IMG/VR virus record: IMGVR_UViG_3300031963_000623
Span: 1-31,459 of that record
Reading direction: 5' to 3' (one strand)
Origin: a virus
Length of the DNA stretch: 31,459 nt
A program made the position numbers and the translations under genes. The notes under the pieces are model-generated. The model ran no database searches and was not told where the DNA came from. It saw nothing but the letters and a program-made list of their open reading frames with translations. Positions 29,540 to 31,459 of this stretch are shown piece by piece. How positions within the stretch are numbered: position 1 is the stretch's first letter; every line of letters begins with the position of its first letter.

Positions 29540-30693
29540 GTTCACTGAAACGCAAGATTGCCGGGGTGAAGGTGCGCTTTTACAAGCGGACGGCGGGCTC
29601 GAATCTGAGCATGGATTTTGAGGTGGAGGGGGAGAGGTTTCAGGAGTCCACCGGGTGGCCGCATATTGCGGACGCGGAGCGGGTGGCGTTGCGGCGGATT
29701 GAGGAGATCAAGGCGGCGCGGCTTTCGCTGGGGGCGCAGGCGCTGGTGCGTGGCTCGATGGCGACGGTGGGGGATGTTTGTGAGGCGCTGATGCAGGGGG
29801 ACAAGGTGATGGAGGATCGGACGCGGACGACTTACTTGGCGGCGCTGAAGCGGCTGGCGCGGGTGGTGGATGAGGACCGGCCGGAGGGGGTGCCGCTGGA
29901 TGCGGTGCTGAATCGGGCGGTGTTGGAGCGTTTTGTGAGCGAGGGGCAGGGTCGCGAGGGGCGTGGAGTGAACTGGCACGATGCGCTGCCGGAAAATGTG
30001 GGGCTCAACTCGACGGTGCGGAATGCGTCGAGCGTGTTTCAGGAGCGGATCGTGGAGAGGCACTTGAAGGGGCTGCGGCTGCCGCCGCTGGAGCCGCTGC
30101 GGAAGTTTCCATCATTGCCGACGCCGCCGACGCATTTTGTGCCGTGGCCGGCGGAGAACCTGGCGGCGATGGATGCGGCGGCGCAGGTGCTGAAGGTGGA
30201 GAACCCGGAGCTTTACCTGTGTCATATCATGTTGCGTCGCTTGGGGTTGCGGGATGGTGAGCTTTTGCAGGCTCGCATGGCGTGGGTGCAGTGGAATGAG
30301 ACGGAGGGCAAAGCCTGGCTGGATGTGCGGCCACGGGCTCCTTTGGGTGGGGAGCCGGGTTTTCGTTTGTTCAAGCATGGCAAGCCGCGGCGGCTTGCGC
30401 TGGATGCGGAGATCCAAGGGCTCCTGAAGGGGCGCACGGGCTTTGTGATTGCAAATGGTGCCAAAGACTCGCGGCGCTACGATTTCATTTATCGGGATCA
30501 CTGCGATTGGTTGCGCCCGTTTGTGCCGGGGGATCGCAGCCAAGTGAACCATGAACTGCGGAAGCTAGGGGCAAGCGTGGTTTATACGCAACACGGGATT
30601 GCGGCGGCGGCGTATTTCTTGGGAGATTCCGTGGCGACGACGGAGCGGTATTATGCCGCGTGGATGGGCGAGGCTCCGGTGGTGGCGTGGTGA
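29536..30693 (+). CDS. int: Tyrosine-type site-specific integrase
   Basis: 385 residues from ATG 29536; the frame extends to 29461 but overlaps the small gene. A core-binding domain (about 75-180, MATVGDVCEAL onward) precedes the catalytic domain: RRLGLRDGELLQAR with Arg239, HGKPRR around 281-286 as the Lys/beta-hairpin region, HELRKLGAS with His339 and Arg342, and TTERYY with Tyr372 as the likely nucleophile. The usual LGH before the Tyr is LGD here (Asp364), which is unusual. The enzyme would recombine the tRNA-Leu att core just upstream with the host gene. Codons are markedly G-rich (GCG, GGG, CGG) compared with the structural genes, hinting at separate acquisition. Confidence 0.9.
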   Translation: MSSLKRKIAGVKVRFYKRTAGSNLSMDFEVEGERFQESTGWPHIADAERVALRRIEEIKAARLSLGAQALVRGSMATVGDVCEALMQGDKVMEDRTRTTYLAALKRLARVVDEDRPEGVPLDAVLNRAVLERFVSEGQGREGRGVNWHDALPENVGLNSTVRNASSVFQERIVERHLKGLRLPPLEPLRKFPSLPTPPTHFVPWPAENLAAMDAAAQVLKVENPELYLCHIMLRRLGLRDGELLQARMAWVQWNETEGKAWLDVRPRAPLGGEPGFRLFKHGKPRRLALDAEIQGLLKGRTGFVIANGAKDSRRYDFIYRDHCDWLRPFVPGDRSQVNHELRKLGASVVYTQHGIAAAAYFLGDSVATTERYYAAWMGEAPVVAW

Positions 30694-30730
30694 GTTTCCG
30701 GTTTTGCCGGTGCTATCCACTTCGTTCGAA

Positions 30731-30904
30731 TTATTCATCATTCCAGCACTGACAGCGCGGATCATCGTTCCCGCAGTGTCGGCAAAAGTTGCGCATGATT
30801 TCCATGCGTTCCTCGTCTGACAGCATCTGCATGGCGGCAACAATCTGCTCAATTGTTGTTGGCAAATCCGAATCAATCAATTGCGGTTTTGGTGATTTTG
30901 CCAT
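30731..30904 (-). CDS. 57-residue Cys-rich phage protein
   Basis: Minus-strand frame from ATG at 30904 to TAA at 30731. The N-terminal half is helical (LPTTIEQIVAAMQMLSDEER). The C-terminal half reads MRNFCRHCGNDDPRCQCWND, with Cys at 41, 44, 51 and 53, a compact metal-binding knuckle resembling endings of many small phage proteins. It points towards the integrase, convergent with it, and lies 22 bases after the gene upstream on the same strand, suggesting a small operon. Probably an early or lysogeny-region protein; function unknown. Confidence 0.65.
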   Translation of the reverse strand: MAKSPKPQLIDSDLPTTIEQIVAAMQMLSDEERMEIMRNFCRHCGNDDPRCQCWNDE

Positions 30905-30926
30905 GATGTTTAATGGTTGATTATGG

Positions 30927-31459
30927 TCATTTGGGAGCGCCCTGAATTACGGCATTGGATGGGATGGCGGAAAGTATTTCCGCCTCGATGACGGTGCTGC
31001 TTTGCTGTTCGAGGGCGGCTTTGGCGGCGGCGGCTTTGGCGCGGGCTTCGGCGAGGCGATCCTGGGCGCTGAGGGTGACGACGGCTTTGATTTCGGTGGG
31101 CATGCCGTTGAGGCTGCGCTCGATGTCGTGGGACATTTTGGTGGCCATGCCGACGGACATGAGATCGGACTTTTTGGCGTCGGGGATGAGCTCGGCCATT
31201 TTGCTGGTGCCCTGAAGTCGGGCAATGGCGGCGTTTTTGGCGGCGAGGTCGGCGAGCTGCTCGATGCTGAATTCGGTGCGGATGAGGGCGGCGATGGTCT
31301 GGCGGGACTTGTCGATTTCGAGGGCTTTGAGCTCGCGCTGGAGGTCGGAGATGGAGGTGATGCCGTGCTGGGTGATCATTTCGATGCAAACGGCGTAGGA
31401 TTCGGGATCGTTGGACTTCCAGTTTTTGGCGGTGTGCTCGCGCCAGGCGTCGATGGGAC
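30927..31459 (-). CDS. Helical Ala-rich protein with possible helix-turn-helix (5' end cut by window)
   Basis: The minus-strand frame is open to the window edge, so the start lies beyond 31459; an internal ATG at 31379 would give 150 residues but PIDAWREHTAKNWKSNDPES precedes it in frame. The region SYAVCIEMITQHGITSISDLQRELKAL, then SRQTIAALI, looks like two helix-turn-helix-type helices. A long Ala-rich charged helix (DRLAEARAKAAAAKAALEQQ) follows. This build is seen in some phage DNA-binding proteins, including small terminase-like ones, but I cannot assign it. It leads a minus-strand pair with the Cys-rich gene. Confidence 0.55.
   Translation of the reverse strand, partial: PIDAWREHTAKNWKSNDPESYAVCIEMITQHGITSISDLQRELKALEIDKSRQTIAALIRTEFSIEQLADLAAKNAAIARLQGTSKMAELIPDAKKSDLMSVGMATKMSHDIERSLNGMPTEIKAVVTLSAQDRLAEARAKAAAAKAALEQQSSTVIEAEILSAIPSNAVIQGAPK

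Noticed and set aside
30694-30730. Bidirectional terminator between int and the convergent gene
   Set aside because: CCGG-TTTTG-CCGG offers only four pairs and no T run, so it is not convincing.

Overview
The window reads as most of a temperate, probably short-tailed (podovirus-like) tailed-phage genome from a GC-rich bacterium. Almost every gene from base 1 to 30693 is on the + strand and tightly packed, with many ATGA, GTGA or TAATG stop/start overlaps. Many other starts follow A/C-rich leaders with no Shine-Dalgarno sequence. That leader style, the REP-like hairpins ending in GCGCTCC and the codon use fit a Verrucomicrobiota host, but this is inference and no host gene is present to prove it.

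Layout. (1) 1-2995: replication block with the end of a replisome-organiser-like protein, a DnaB-type helicase, a small protein ending in an SSB-style acidic tip, and one unknown. No DNA polymerase or primase is seen, so host enzymes are probably used. (2) 3024-7095: large terminase, small unknown proteins including a 40-residue membrane peptide, a possible DNA-binding protein and a GT-A glycosyltransferase. (3) 7095-12282: portal, scaffold-like protein and an SU10-type major capsid protein with an inserted beta-rich module. (4) 12433-15310: neck or adaptor-like proteins and an adhesin resembling the lectin-like fold of arabinofuranosidase-annotated phage proteins. (5) 15307-17001: membrane and lysis block with a membrane-anchored helix-turn-helix protein, a holin-like/lipoprotein-like fusion, a 36-residue membrane peptide and an Amidase_3 endolysin. 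(6) 17027-20291: virion-like unknowns, then a coupled trio of Thr-rich mucin-like protein, methyltransferase and glycosyltransferase. (7) 20335-28387: a Pro/Met-rich tail protein with an EF-hand, and a 2228-residue putative internal/ejection protein. (8) 28384-29061: a DUF5664/MazZ-like nucleotide hydrolase and a small exported protein.

29062-29348 looks like attP. A 3' half of tRNA-Leu(UAA) sits between copies of AGTGTGACATGG, followed by a Cys-rich small gene and a tyrosine integrase (29536-30693). Because the tRNA 5' half is absent on the left while the integrase lies on the right, the arrangement matches attP in a free, circularised or virion-derived genome better than a simple attL or attR. 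Beyond the integrase, two convergent minus-strand genes (one a 57-residue Cys-rich protein, one cut by the window end) start another module.

Most interesting items: the Thr-rich protein coupled to a methyltransferase and glycosyltransferase (possible dedicated virion glycosylation), a tRNA-shaped stretch and a second T-arm mimic inside the giant coding sequence, the attP architecture, and a membrane-anchored helix-turn-helix protein beside the lysis genes.
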